DNA from: Fulvitalea axinellae
GTDB lineage: Bacteria > Bacteroidota > Bacteroidia > Cytophagales > Cyclobacteriaceae
Assembly (NCBI RefSeq): GCF_036492835.1
Contig: NZ_AP025316.1
Span: forward strand, 62,001 to 126,000
Length of the DNA: 64,000 bases
Direction: 5' to 3'
Below, piece after piece: positions 16,632 to 25,228 of this stretch (the stretch's first letter is position 1; every line of letters begins with the position of its first letter). A program made the position numbers and the translations under genes. The notes under the pieces are model-generated. The model searched no databases and was not told where the DNA came from. It saw nothing but the letters and a program-made list of their open reading frames with translations.

Positions 16632-19600
16632 CTACTCCTTCACCAACACCACACGGGTTATCATCAGGTTCGGACCTGTTTCGGATTTGGTTTTAAGAAT
16701 CAGTTTTCCGTCGTTACTATCCTCCCGCATCACGTGGAATTTGACCCAACGGCCTTTGCCGGAATGTTTGCCAAGGGTCCTTTTTCTACCTTCAAAAGTC
16801 AGGGAACCCGTCCGGGAAACGTTGTTCCAATCCTGAAAATGGACATACAAACTTCCCAACATCCCTTCGGGACAATTAATCCTGAGGCTTATGTCTTTTC
16901 CGTGCCAAGCGGTTTTGATTCCTTCTTTCCAAAGTCCCTCAACTTCTGGCAAATAAGAATCAGGCGCACCTATCGTCACCGCATCCCGTTTTCTATCCCA
17001 AGACAGGTTCTTTTTCTCCACAGCAAGGTTTCCGCCCGCGTTCACGTACAGCAAGGCGTTCTTGAATCGCTCGGCCAGTTCGGGGCTTTCCGGTAGATCA
17101 GGATCAGGAAACATCCGTTTGAGTTCCGCCACGTCCATTCGTCGGCTCGGCGAAAACTTCGGCGAACGCATATAACGCAAAAGACTATACTTCAATTGGC
17201 GCGACACAGGATTGAAAGCTCCGATATCATATCCGCTGACCAGTAATTTCCCTTTGCCTACGGCGAGCTCGAAGATGGATCCGATTTTATTGTTCCGATG
17301 AAAATCATCAACCGGCTGGGCGATAGGTTTATAATCAGCGGGAAGGTGATTGAGGAAAAACCCCTTTGCGGATTCGCTAATCATCTCCCATTGCCAATCG
17401 CTGTGAAACGATGTGGGGAAATCCGAAAAGGCTGGATGGTGATCCCGCAACAGCAATCCTATATTCGTTTTTCCTTGGCCCGGGAAAAAAGTCAGTGACC
17501 AGTACAAAGGATAAAATTGCGCCTTGACCGAATTTGCCTCATCACCTAATCTGTGAGCGTCCAGCAGTACATTTCCGCCCGCTCGCAATACTTCTAGCGC
17601 CTTCGTGTCCAAACGATCGGTAACATGTATTTTATTTGTTTCCGTAGCCGGAAGTGTATGAGGATAAACCCAAATATCCCACTGGTTTTGGAATCGTGTT
17701 CCTTCAAGCTTAAGGCTTACGGTCAATTTTTCGGCTTGTTCAATCTTCTTCAACGGCACTGAAATATCACCCAGATCCGTTACCGTGCCCGGAGCAAACG
17801 TCTTTGTGCCAAACGTTCCTTTAGCGACCAAAGCGCCTTTGCCGTCCTGAATCCGCCAAGCGCATTCATTACGTAAACTTCCATCGCCATGATAAGACAA
17901 CTGCGCTTTCGCCCGGAAAATCTCGTCGTTTTCCCAAACGAATTTTTTCATTCTCAGTAAGGGTACGGCCGTATCGAAATGTTCCCGAAAATTCTCCGGC
18001 TTTATGATTCCCTTACTGTCCCAAAAAGCGTCGAGCCAACCGATCAAAGCCTCGCCCTGCCCCTGATAGTCCTGCATACTCAAGAGCTGAACACCGGCGC
18101 AACTCGGCGTTCTTAGGAACGATTCCGTCTCGTATTTATACATAATTTGGTTAAGCGCTCCCGAGGCCTTGGCAAAATCCTCGTCTTGGTCTTCCACTCC
18201 GTTTTTTCTCGCCTGTTCCCGAAATGACTCGAAGTTTCTGGCTTTTAACACACCCGTATATTTCCCTATTTCCGACCACCGTGGATACACTGGCCACTGA
18301 CCGATCTCGTGCGCGATGATCGGAATATTCATCTTCGAATATACCGAATCAAAATCCCAGTCAGTATGCGGGCCGTTCAGCCCCCTTGTCCGGCCAATGC
18401 CTTGTATGTAATGCGTAGCGTTATAGTCATCAACTTCGGTAATCGTTCTGGCGGTGGACAATGCGTAAAGCCTTCCAGGATACTTCTTTTTGAGCCTGTC
18501 CACCCATTCGCCCATCACTTCGAAGTTAGAATTTCCCAATTCATTCCCGATGCAGAACATGGCGAAAGAGGGATGGTTGCCATAGGCATTCACTATCCGA
18601 TTCATTTCGGCTATAACAAATCTGTCTCTGGTTTTGTCATAGCCCAAGCCTTTCGGGTGTCCTTTCGTATCCATCTCGGGACGGCCTTTCGCTTTCATGT
18701 CCACCGACATCCACCAATCGATCCATATCGACGCTTCGGCCTGAATGTAGATCCCCACTCTGTTCGCAGCCTTAAAAGCGGCCTCCGGCGGACACCAAGA
18801 ATGAAAACGGACATGGTTCAGCCCATGCGATTTATAAATCTTAAAAATGCGTTCCCAATCATCCAGCTCACAAGAAGCGTAACCGGTCAAAGGAAAATGA
18901 ACACAATCGAGATTGCCCCGAAGGAAAACCGGCTGACCGTTCACCGTTACCTTTGTGCCGTCGTGACTGATTTCCCTATGACCGAATTCGGTACTGTAGC
19001 TGTCAGAATATCCGCCCGATTCCAATTCAGCGGTCAGCTCATAAACTTCGGGGGTAAATTCGCTCCATTTTTTCAGTCGCCCCTTAAGGGGAATAGAAAG
19101 CTCAAAATCCGCCGTGTCTCCCTTTGTCGAGATTCTTTTCCTGCCTCTTAGCGCTATTCTACCGGTTTTGACAGACGCGATTTTGTATCGGAAAAGTCCT
19201 TTCCCTCTTTGTCCCGCTAACACTTCGGTTTTAAGCTTCAGTTCATCCTTGGAAATACTTGACGAAATTTTCAGAGAAAGAATCCGGATCGGGTCATAAG
19301 CCTTCATCTCCATCCGCCCGACAATGCCGTTCCAAATACTCTGCGTGTATTCGCCATAAGCGTGGCCCTTATCACCGATATTGTGGATCAAGCCATTATC
19401 AACCATAACGCTAAGCCTGTGCTTGCCCGGCGACAATTTCCCTAATCTATGGATATGGGGCGTTCCCAGAGCGTCTTGTCTGCTTAATTCCTTTCCGTCA
19501 ACCGCCACGACGGATTCCCAAAGAACCCGCTCCAAAAAGATCTCCACAGACTTATCGGCCCACGTTTCCGGTATTTCGATCTCCCGGCTATACCGCACCT

Positions 19601-19868
19601 TACCGATATATTTAAATTCAGGGGTTAAAACGCCATAATCCGAACCCTCTGTCCTGATTCCGTATCCATTTTCGGCCAACGAGCCCGGTAGATTTATCTC
19701 CCCCGACAGTTTATAAGACGACGCTGTATCCAAAACAGGCTTTTCCAGCTGGACTTGCCAATCTCCCGAAAGGTTAATAGTGTCTTGGGCCATAGCCGGA
19801 AAACCTGTAACAAACAGATACACCGTCACTAACCAAAATACCCGTATACATTTTCTATAGTCAATCAT
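16632..19868 (-). CDS. Secreted glycoside hydrolase family 2 enzyme
   Basis: A 1078-residue exported GH2 enzyme (beta-galactosidase/glucuronidase/mannosidase family). ATG at 19868 precedes the signal peptide (VFWLVTVYLFVTGFPAMAQ); the 42 residues upstream in frame are not coding-like. A sugar-binding jelly roll (NLSGDWQVQLEKP ... VRYSREIEIPETW) is followed by the Ig-like domain and the TIM barrel. The barrel carries HFPLTGYASCELDDWERIFKIYKSHGLNHVRFHSWCPPEAAF, the acid/base Glu in GNELGNSNFEV (~residue 442) and the nucleophile Glu in AHEIGQWPVYP (~521). A long C-terminal half follows. It is divergent from an AraC regulator that likely controls it. Sugar specificity cannot be assigned. Confidence 0.9.
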   Translation of the reverse strand: MIDYRKCIRVFWLVTVYLFVTGFPAMAQDTINLSGDWQVQLEKPVLDTASSYKLSGEINLPGSLAENGYGIRTEGSDYGVLTPEFKYIGKVRYSREIEIPETWADKSVEIFLERVLWESVVAVDGKELSRQDALGTPHIHRLGKLSPGKHRLSVMVDNGLIHNIGDKGHAYGEYTQSIWNGIVGRMEMKAYDPIRILSLKISSSISKDELKLKTEVLAGQRGKGLFRYKIASVKTGRIALRGRKRISTKGDTADFELSIPLKGRLKKWSEFTPEVYELTAELESGGYSDSYSTEFGHREISHDGTKVTVNGQPVFLRGNLDCVHFPLTGYASCELDDWERIFKIYKSHGLNHVRFHSWCPPEAAFKAANRVGIYIQAEASIWIDWWMSVDMKAKGRPEMDTKGHPKGLGYDKTRDRFVIAEMNRIVNAYGNHPSFAMFCIGNELGNSNFEVMGEWVDRLKKKYPGRLYALSTARTITEVDDYNATHYIQGIGRTRGLNGPHTDWDFDSVYSKMNIPIIAHEIGQWPVYPRWSEIGKYTGVLKARNFESFREQARKNGVEDQDEDFAKASGALNQIMYKYETESFLRTPSCAGVQLLSMQDYQGQGEALIGWLDAFWDSKGIIKPENFREHFDTAVPLLRMKKFVWENDEIFRAKAQLSYHGDGSLRNECAWRIQDGKGALVAKGTFGTKTFAPGTVTDLGDISVPLKKIEQAEKLTVSLKLEGTRFQNQWDIWVYPHTLPATETNKIHVTDRLDTKALEVLRAGGNVLLDAHRLGDEANSVKAQFYPLYWSLTFFPGQGKTNIGLLLRDHHPAFSDFPTSFHSDWQWEMISESAKGFFLNHLPADYKPIAQPVDDFHRNNKIGSIFELAVGKGKLLVSGYDIGAFNPVSRQLKYSLLRYMRSPKFSPSRRMDVAELKRMFPDPDLPESPELAERFKNALLYVNAGGNLAVEKKNLSWDRKRDAVTIGAPDSYLPEVEGLWKEGIKTAWHGKDISLRINCPEGMLGSLYVHFQDWNNVSRTGSLTFEGRKRTLGKHSGKGRWVKFHVMREDSNDGKLILKTKSETGPNLMITRVVLVKE

Positions 19869-20229
19869 CTCAAAAACACTTAAAAAATAAAACAGGAAGG
19901 ACACCCCTGCGTCCTTTTGAAATGTCTGGCCTAAGGATCCTACCACAACCTCAAGCTCATTCGTTTTCCGTTTTTCAAAGTACAAGCTTTCCATGAAAAC
20001 GAAACATAGCCGATTTATCGAAATACATGGACAATCTTATTGCAAAGCATTAAAGGCAAAAAAGAAATTCAAGTCCCTGAAAACGGATCATCGCTTATCA
20101 AGCCGTTTTTCAAACAATAATGTCTCCTAATCTTTTTTCTCTACCTTTATGCTTCTCAACAAATGCCCATGAGGCTACCTGAGGGCTTTTTATATTAAAA
20201 AAAGGAAAAGGTCACTAATAATCATCGTT
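19869..20229. promoter_or_regulatory. Divergent promoter region between GH2 and AraC genes
   Basis: About 360 A+T-rich bases that must carry the promoters for both genes and the presumed AraC binding site. TACCTTTA at 20142-20149 is a near match to a plus-strand -7 box. No convincing operator repeat was found by eye. Confidence 0.4.
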
Positions 20230-21108
20230 ATGATGAAACGTGAAGGCTTCGAAGGCCAAAGAGCTATCATACTGCCTGACTCTGTGATAGAAGAGTTACA
20301 GGACAATCCTTTGACCAGAAGCATATATTTAACAGATATCGGGTATTATCCCAGAGCGAAGTTTCATTACAGAATTCGTGAAAAAGGTTGCGGGCAGTAC
20401 ATCCTGATCCATTGTGTGCATGGCGAGGGGTGGTTTTCGGTAAATGGAGTTCGGTCTCAAATTTCCTCAGGGCAATATTTTATAGTGCCAAGAGGGGAAG
20501 CGCATGCCTACGGTGCATCCGAACACCGGCCTTGGACCATCTATTGGGTACACTTTACAGGAGATTTGGCCCATCATTTCGGCCAAAGGTCAGGTAGGGT
20601 TTTGCCGGCGCCTCCCGTCGCCACTATGGGAACGGACGAACGCTTACGCCTTTTTGAAGAAGTATTCCGTAATCTGGAGATGGGTTATAGCCTTGACAAT
20701 CTCAATTACGCCAATATTTGCCTTCAACACTTTTTGGCCTCATACCGCTACTCCAGCCAATTTCAGAAGGCCCAAGCCGATAATGGAGAGAACATGACCG
20801 ATAAGGTGATTCGCCATATGAAAGAAGTCTTGCCCGAAAGCGTCTCTTTGGATGATTTGGCTCACCTTTCGGGCCTGTCCAGCTCGCATTTTTCTTTGGT
20901 TTTTCGCAAAAAAACAGGACGCTCGCCGATGGATTATCTGGCAAATCTGCGTATTCAGAAAGCTTGCCAGCTACTGGACCATACCGACAAGAAAATCAAG
21001 GAAATAGCCATGGCCGTCGGATATCCCGATCCGTTTTATTTTTCGAGGATTTTCAAAAAAACCATGGGAATTACTCCCGGCGGATACCGTAAACAACCTA
21101 AGGGCTAG
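20230..21108 (+). CDS. AraC-family transcriptional regulator
   Basis: A 292-residue regulator with an N-terminal cupin sensor (GCGQYILIHCVHGEGWFSVNG ... SSGQYFIVPRGEAHAYGA) and a C-terminal double helix-turn-helix (SLDDLAHLSGLSSSHFSLVFRKKTGRSPMDYLANLRIQKACQLL ... IKEIAMAVGYPDPFYFSRIFKKTMGITPGGYR). The cupin type is the sugar-sensing AraC/RhaS kind. It is divergent from the GH2-phosphatase operon, so it is probably the activator induced by the sugar those enzymes release. Confidence 0.93.
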   Translation: MMKREGFEGQRAIILPDSVIEELQDNPLTRSIYLTDIGYYPRAKFHYRIREKGCGQYILIHCVHGEGWFSVNGVRSQISSGQYFIVPRGEAHAYGASEHRPWTIYWVHFTGDLAHHFGQRSGRVLPAPPVATMGTDERLRLFEEVFRNLEMGYSLDNLNYANICLQHFLASYRYSSQFQKAQADNGENMTDKVIRHMKEVLPESVSLDDLAHLSGLSSSHFSLVFRKKTGRSPMDYLANLRIQKACQLLDHTDKKIKEIAMAVGYPDPFYFSRIFKKTMGITPGGYRKQPKG

Positions 21109-21180
21109 GCTCCTCCTCCTTTATCTGTCGCACTGTGAAAAAGAAACAATAACAATCCTCGTAACATTCTCAAACAAAGG

Positions 21181-21250
21181 GCAAAGAGTACAAAGTAAAG
21201 AGTCCGAACGGGTTTCCTTCACGCTACACTCTGTACCCTTTTCCCCACAA
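21181..21250. repeat. GAGTAAAGAGT-type intergenic repeat copy
   Basis: AGAGTACAAAGTAAAGAGTCC at the left and a CACTCTGTACCC inverted match at the right, between the AraC and ACR3 genes. Similar stretches recur at 52459, 53166 and 53877. Confidence 0.4.
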
Positions 21251-21256
21251 GGGTTC

Positions 21257-22303
21257 CTATTTTTTTTCAGAACGGTATTGCCATTTCTTGGCCATTGAGA
21301 CAAGGTGCAACATAATTGGTACTTCGATCAAAACGCCCACTACAGTAGCCAAGGCCGCCCCTGAATTAAGACCGAACAAAGCGATGGCCACCGCCACGGC
21401 AAGTTCGAAGAAGTTACTGGCCCCAATCATGGCCGACGGCGCGGTGATTTTATAATTCAGCTTCAGACATTTCTTTCCTCCAAACCAAGTGATAAAGAAG
21501 ATAAAGTACGTTTGTAGAGCCAGCGGAATGGCGATCAGAAGGATATTGAACGGGTTTTCGAGAATGGTTTTTCCCTGAAAAGCGAACAATAAGACCAAAG
21601 TAGACAACAACGCCACGATGGACACCGGCTTTAGCTTCGCCAAGAAGACCTCCTTAAACCAAGTTTCTCCTTTCGATTTAATCAACAAACGGTTGGTGAT
21701 AAAACCGGCCACCAAAGGGATAACCACAAACACGACCACCGACGTGACCAAGGTATCATAAGGAATCTCAATATTGGTCACGCCCAACAGGAAGCCCACT
21801 ATCGGCACGAAAGCTATCAGAAGAATCAGGTCATTTACCGCTACCTGCACCAGGGTGTAGTTGGCGTCGCCGTCTGAGAGGTAAGACCACACGAATACCA
21901 TGGCCGTACATGGCGCGGCGCCCAAGAGGATGGCCCCGGCAATGTACTCCTGCGCCTGTTCCGGACTGAGCCAAGCGCTGTAAAGATTGTCAAAAAACAG
22001 CCAGGCGAAAAAGGCCATACTGAAGGGTTTGACCAGCCAATTGGCCACAAACGTCAGGGAAAGTCCCTTGAACTGTTGGCCCGCGTCTTTGATGGCCGAA
22101 AAGTCGATCTGCACCATCATAGGATAGATCATCAGCCAGATCAGAATAGCCACCGGAATATTGACTCCGTAAAGGCTCATCTCGCTCAGACCCTGTATCT
22201 GGTCATAAAGCTGGCTACCCAAGCCGATTCCCGCCACAATGCAGATTATCACCCACACAGTCAGATATCTTTCGAAGAACCCAATCTGTTTTTTCTCTTC
22301 CAT
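21257..22303 (-). CDS. arsB: ACR3-family arsenite efflux transporter
   Basis: A 348-residue ten-helix membrane permease of the bile/arsenite/riboflavin transporter superfamily that exports As(III) (and Sb(III)). The family signature is present, including the cysteine-bearing helix GAILLGAAPCTAMVFVWS and the later motif ITAPSAMIGASNFFELAVAVAIALFG. ATG at 22303 is preferred over 22333, since the ArsR-like operator at 22344-22359 would otherwise lie almost on the start codon. No arsR or arsC is within the window, so the regulator must be encoded elsewhere. Confidence 0.92.
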   Translation of the reverse strand: MEEKKQIGFFERYLTVWVIICIVAGIGLGSQLYDQIQGLSEMSLYGVNIPVAILIWLMIYPMMVQIDFSAIKDAGQQFKGLSLTFVANWLVKPFSMAFFAWLFFDNLYSAWLSPEQAQEYIAGAILLGAAPCTAMVFVWSYLSDGDANYTLVQVAVNDLILLIAFVPIVGFLLGVTNIEIPYDTLVTSVVVFVVIPLVAGFITNRLLIKSKGETWFKEVFLAKLKPVSIVALLSTLVLLFAFQGKTILENPFNILLIAIPLALQTYFIFFITWFGGKKCLKLNYKITAPSAMIGASNFFELAVAVAIALFGLNSGAALATVVGVLIEVPIMLHLVSMAKKWQYRSEKK

Positions 22304-22343
22304 TTCCTTATTCTTAATATATTCGAAGCTCAACCACTATTAT

Positions 22344-22359
22344 ATCGCAATATTACGAT
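22344..22359 (-). promoter_or_regulatory. ArsR-like operator upstream of the arsenite pump
   Basis: ATCGCAATATTACGAT is a near-palindrome of the ATCG-N8-CGAT form typical of ArsR/SmtB-family sites in Bacteroidota, 41 bases upstream of the chosen start. It suggests arsenite-inducible expression. Confidence 0.55.
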
Positions 22360-22517
22360 TAATAGTATTTCAATGCGACAGGTTTTCGAAAAAAAGTTAC
22401 TCTCTCCAATCATTCCTATGTATTTGGGAGTAGAAAAATATTACAGAAATAACAATAGCACTGGTTACAAAGCAGGAAATCCCACCTTAACAACGACAAC
22501 AACCTTGTCCAACATTA

Positions 22518-24983
22518 TTACGCTGGACTTGGGGGAACCATCTCTCCGCCTTCCAACGGTGCCGAAGGCTTTGCAAAGCCCAAAATCTTTTGCAAATCAA
22601 AAATACTCTGCGCAAAACCCGGACATTCTCCGTCCACTATATTTTCTATAGTGCGCCAGTTTTCAAACATCATATCCATCTCGTGACCAAAAGTCATATA
22701 GCGCCATTTTTCAAGATAGTTGCGGATATTCGCCTGTTCGGAAATCTGCAATAGGCCTTCCGCCAAACCAAGACTATAAGGCCTAAGGTCAAGGACAAAA
22801 GGAGAGAAATACTTCTCGCAACCTACCGTAAAGCTTTTACAGAAGAGGTTGTCACCCACCTTGCCTTGCCGTAATTCCTTAATGAATCTGCTTACCAGTT
22901 TCGGATAATATTTTCTTACTATAGATTGGGCCAGAGCTAATTCTTGAGGGTGCTTAGCCGGTTCTTCCAAAGCTTCCTGAAATCCCTTATACGAACCCTT
23001 CTTGTCTTTTGGAATACTCGCCGTGGCCTCCGGATAATGCGTGCTGATAATGACCAACATATCAAAAAGGCAAACAGTCTGGTCTATCGCCGTCACTTTT
23101 GAGGATTGTGGCGAAGCGAACAGGTTTCCCGGATTCAAAACGGTCATGGCCCCATCACCGTTCCCCATCATAAGATTATAAGCCGCAAGCTCGCCGATAG
23201 CCCTTAGCCACGCGGGATTTTTATTGAGTAACAATGACATCAGGCCCGTACTTTCAATAAACTGCTGATGTATCGTGGTGCCGGGCACCCTCTCGCAAAG
23301 CATTCCCGTTACGGCTTGCGGATCGGCCAGGTTGTCGCTTACGGCCTGAACAAAAGCCTCGAACACGGGCTCCAACGTTGGCTGGGCTTTCAAGTCATAA
23401 TACACCTGCGCCAAGTCGCCGTTGAGTGGGTGAAGGGCCTGACTACCCGGCGCCGTAACGTTACGCCCCAGCAATCTCACCAAATTATTGGCCAAGATTT
23501 CCTTCTCTATCCTTCCTACCCGAACTGCTCCTTTCTTTGAAAACTTGACTACGGCGTCGTGACCAGCGTTTCCGGTTAGCGTAAAAAGATTACTGCTCCG
23601 CCCAAATATGTTGGGGAATCCCATTTTCTGAAGTTGGGAGAATTTGAATTCGGGTTTCCCGAAAAAAACTTTGGCGAAGGCCTGAAGCCTTGGGTCCGAC
23701 ATAAACTCAACGGGAGGCTGCAACCCGAACCGTGCCTCGGGTACACCATAAGCCCCACGCAATCCGGATTCGGGGATATCCGAGGTTTCTAGGCCCAGGG
23801 AACTAAAACTGCTCACCATTTCCCTAACGTTCGGAGCCGCCTCACTTTCCTCCTGTTCATCCATATCAATATCGACATAGGTGTCATCATCCCGAAAAAG
23901 GAACCTTTGCTGAGCCCGATGAGGCATTCCCGCCTCGTCGCGCAATTTGGCGTCCAGTTCCGAAGTCAACACCTGCGTATACCTTTCCGACTGCTTTAGG
24001 TTACGGCTCATAAAGCGCCGTATCAGTTCTGCGAAAAGGTGGTATGGCGGATACGTCGCCAGTTTATCGTCACGTCTTGAAGCCCCTTCCGTAAAAGGAC
24101 ACCAAAAACGCGAAGCGCTCATATTTTTCGGAAAACACCAATGCCCTCCGGCGCCTCTCGAAGGTTTTTTGCTCTCCGGATGACACTCCGGAGCCCGCGA
24201 GTCGGGTTCCGCATCGAAGGGGAACAGCCAAAGTTTCAGGTGTAGCTGTTTGGTTACATGATGCCGGTAATCTTCCATCAGTGCCCAGCCCGTAGGCAAA
24301 CGCATGAGCTGATAAGCCATGGCATTGACCAGCCCCCTGAAATCCTTTTCGTTTTTCTCACGAGTATTGGTGATATAGATCAGATGACCGCTAAACAGCT
24401 CATTGCGCAAAGCTATATGGTCCTCTTCCTTTTTCCCTTTATGAAACAACCTTTCCGGCGGTTTGGGCAAGCAAGTAGCTCCCAACCCCTCTTGGTGCAT
24501 CTTCGTGAAAATCTTAACCCTCTCAGTGTGCGTCTCGGACAGCAGAATGCTAAAGGCGTCCGTAAATGCCTCGCCATAAAACGTTTTCTTCGCAACATAG
24601 CCCAATCCCGTCCATCGGTGCGCCAGATCCTCTATTTGATCCAAACACATAATCCTATCCACAAAATTCAGCCTCAACAACTCTTTCCGCTGTTTCTTGC
24701 CAAGCTTAGCGTAATCCTTCACATCCTCTTCCAAAACTGTATAAGCCCGCAACTGGTCATACACATGCGCAACCAATTCCTCCTCAAAAGCGTCCCTAGG
24801 AGCGCTACTGCCGTTGTTCAGTCCCGAAAAATTAGCCAAACTACGTCGCATAAGCTGTACCGGCGACTCCCACCGTCTCTCCATTCCCAAAGGCGGAGAC
24901 AAAGCCTTTCCATTGCCCCGCCCGCCATTGGAGGGGGAAGCCTGAGCCAAAAGGCGCGATGTTTTGTCAAAAACAGGACTCAA
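22518..24983 (-). CDS. Large putative effector: degenerate zincin-like region plus C-terminal lipid-kinase/actin-fragmin-kinase-like domain
   Basis: A protein of up to 821 residues without signal peptide or membrane helices. The C-terminal half carries kinase landmarks of the PI3/4-kinase / actin-fragmin-kinase type: Lys480 in VVKFSKKG, Glu in RIEKEIL, GELAAYNLMMGNGDG with Asp610, Asn617/Asn620 in VLNPGNLF, and a metal Asp634 in TAIDQ. The region at ~215-340 (RLPTGWALMEDY ... TYPPYHLFAELIRRF) resembles M91-type effector metalloproteases, but HExxH is replaced by AELIR. Only TTG (24983) or ATG (24884) can start the frame, since an in-frame TAG lies upstream; the N-terminus may be truncated. 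It is divergent from a second kinase-like gene. Its role as a protein-modifying effector is inferred. Confidence 0.6.
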   Translation of the reverse strand: MSPVFDKTSRLLAQASPSNGGRGNGKALSPPLGMERRWESPVQLMRRSLANFSGLNNGSSAPRDAFEEELVAHVYDQLRAYTVLEEDVKDYAKLGKKQRKELLRLNFVDRIMCLDQIEDLAHRWTGLGYVAKKTFYGEAFTDAFSILLSETHTERVKIFTKMHQEGLGATCLPKPPERLFHKGKKEEDHIALRNELFSGHLIYITNTREKNEKDFRGLVNAMAYQLMRLPTGWALMEDYRHHVTKQLHLKLWLFPFDAEPDSRAPECHPESKKPSRGAGGHWCFPKNMSASRFWCPFTEGASRRDDKLATYPPYHLFAELIRRFMSRNLKQSERYTQVLTSELDAKLRDEAGMPHRAQQRFLFRDDDTYVDIDMDEQEESEAAPNVREMVSSFSSLGLETSDIPESGLRGAYGVPEARFGLQPPVEFMSDPRLQAFAKVFFGKPEFKFSQLQKMGFPNIFGRSSNLFTLTGNAGHDAVVKFSKKGAVRVGRIEKEILANNLVRLLGRNVTAPGSQALHPLNGDLAQVYYDLKAQPTLEPVFEAFVQAVSDNLADPQAVTGMLCERVPGTTIHQQFIESTGLMSLLLNKNPAWLRAIGELAAYNLMMGNGDGAMTVLNPGNLFASPQSSKVTAIDQTVCLFDMLVIISTHYPEATASIPKDKKGSYKGFQEALEEPAKHPQELALAQSIVRKYYPKLVSRFIKELRQGKVGDNLFCKSFTVGCEKYFSPFVLDLRPYSLGLAEGLLQISEQANIRNYLEKWRYMTFGHEMDMMFENWRTIENIVDGECPGFAQSIFDLQKILGFAKPSAPLEGGEMVPPSPA

Positions 24984-25228
24984 CGGCGACGGACTAAGTT
25001 TTACAGTTCGTTTGCACTACGCTATAGCTGAGCAAGCATGCGACCAAATCGGGTATTTCCTCCGGAACATATTATTTCCCCACATTGGGTATTAACAGAT
25101 TAGGGTTCTTTCCGCAATAAAATGAAACAGGGTTTTTAGTATTGACACCCATTGCCTCTCCATCATCACCGTACAGATTGGAATGATAATCGTATTGTTA
25201 TTACGTCGCTTATCCAAAAGCGCGGGAT
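24984..25228. promoter_or_regulatory. Divergent region between the two kinase-like genes
   Basis: 245 bases that should hold both promoters. No TTG/TAnnTTTG pair, repeat or small precursor-peptide gene is recognisable. Confidence 0.3.

Noticed and set aside
19869-19994. 42-residue N-terminal extension of the GH2 frame
   Set aside because: It precedes a proper ATG and signal peptide and is not coding-like.
22076-22651. 191-codon plus-strand frame across the ACR3 start region
   Set aside because: Shadow of the transporter and the next gene's 3' end.
24258-25031. 257-codon plus-strand frame antisense to the first kinase-like gene
   Set aside because: Ser/Gln/Leu-rich antisense shadow without homology-like motifs.
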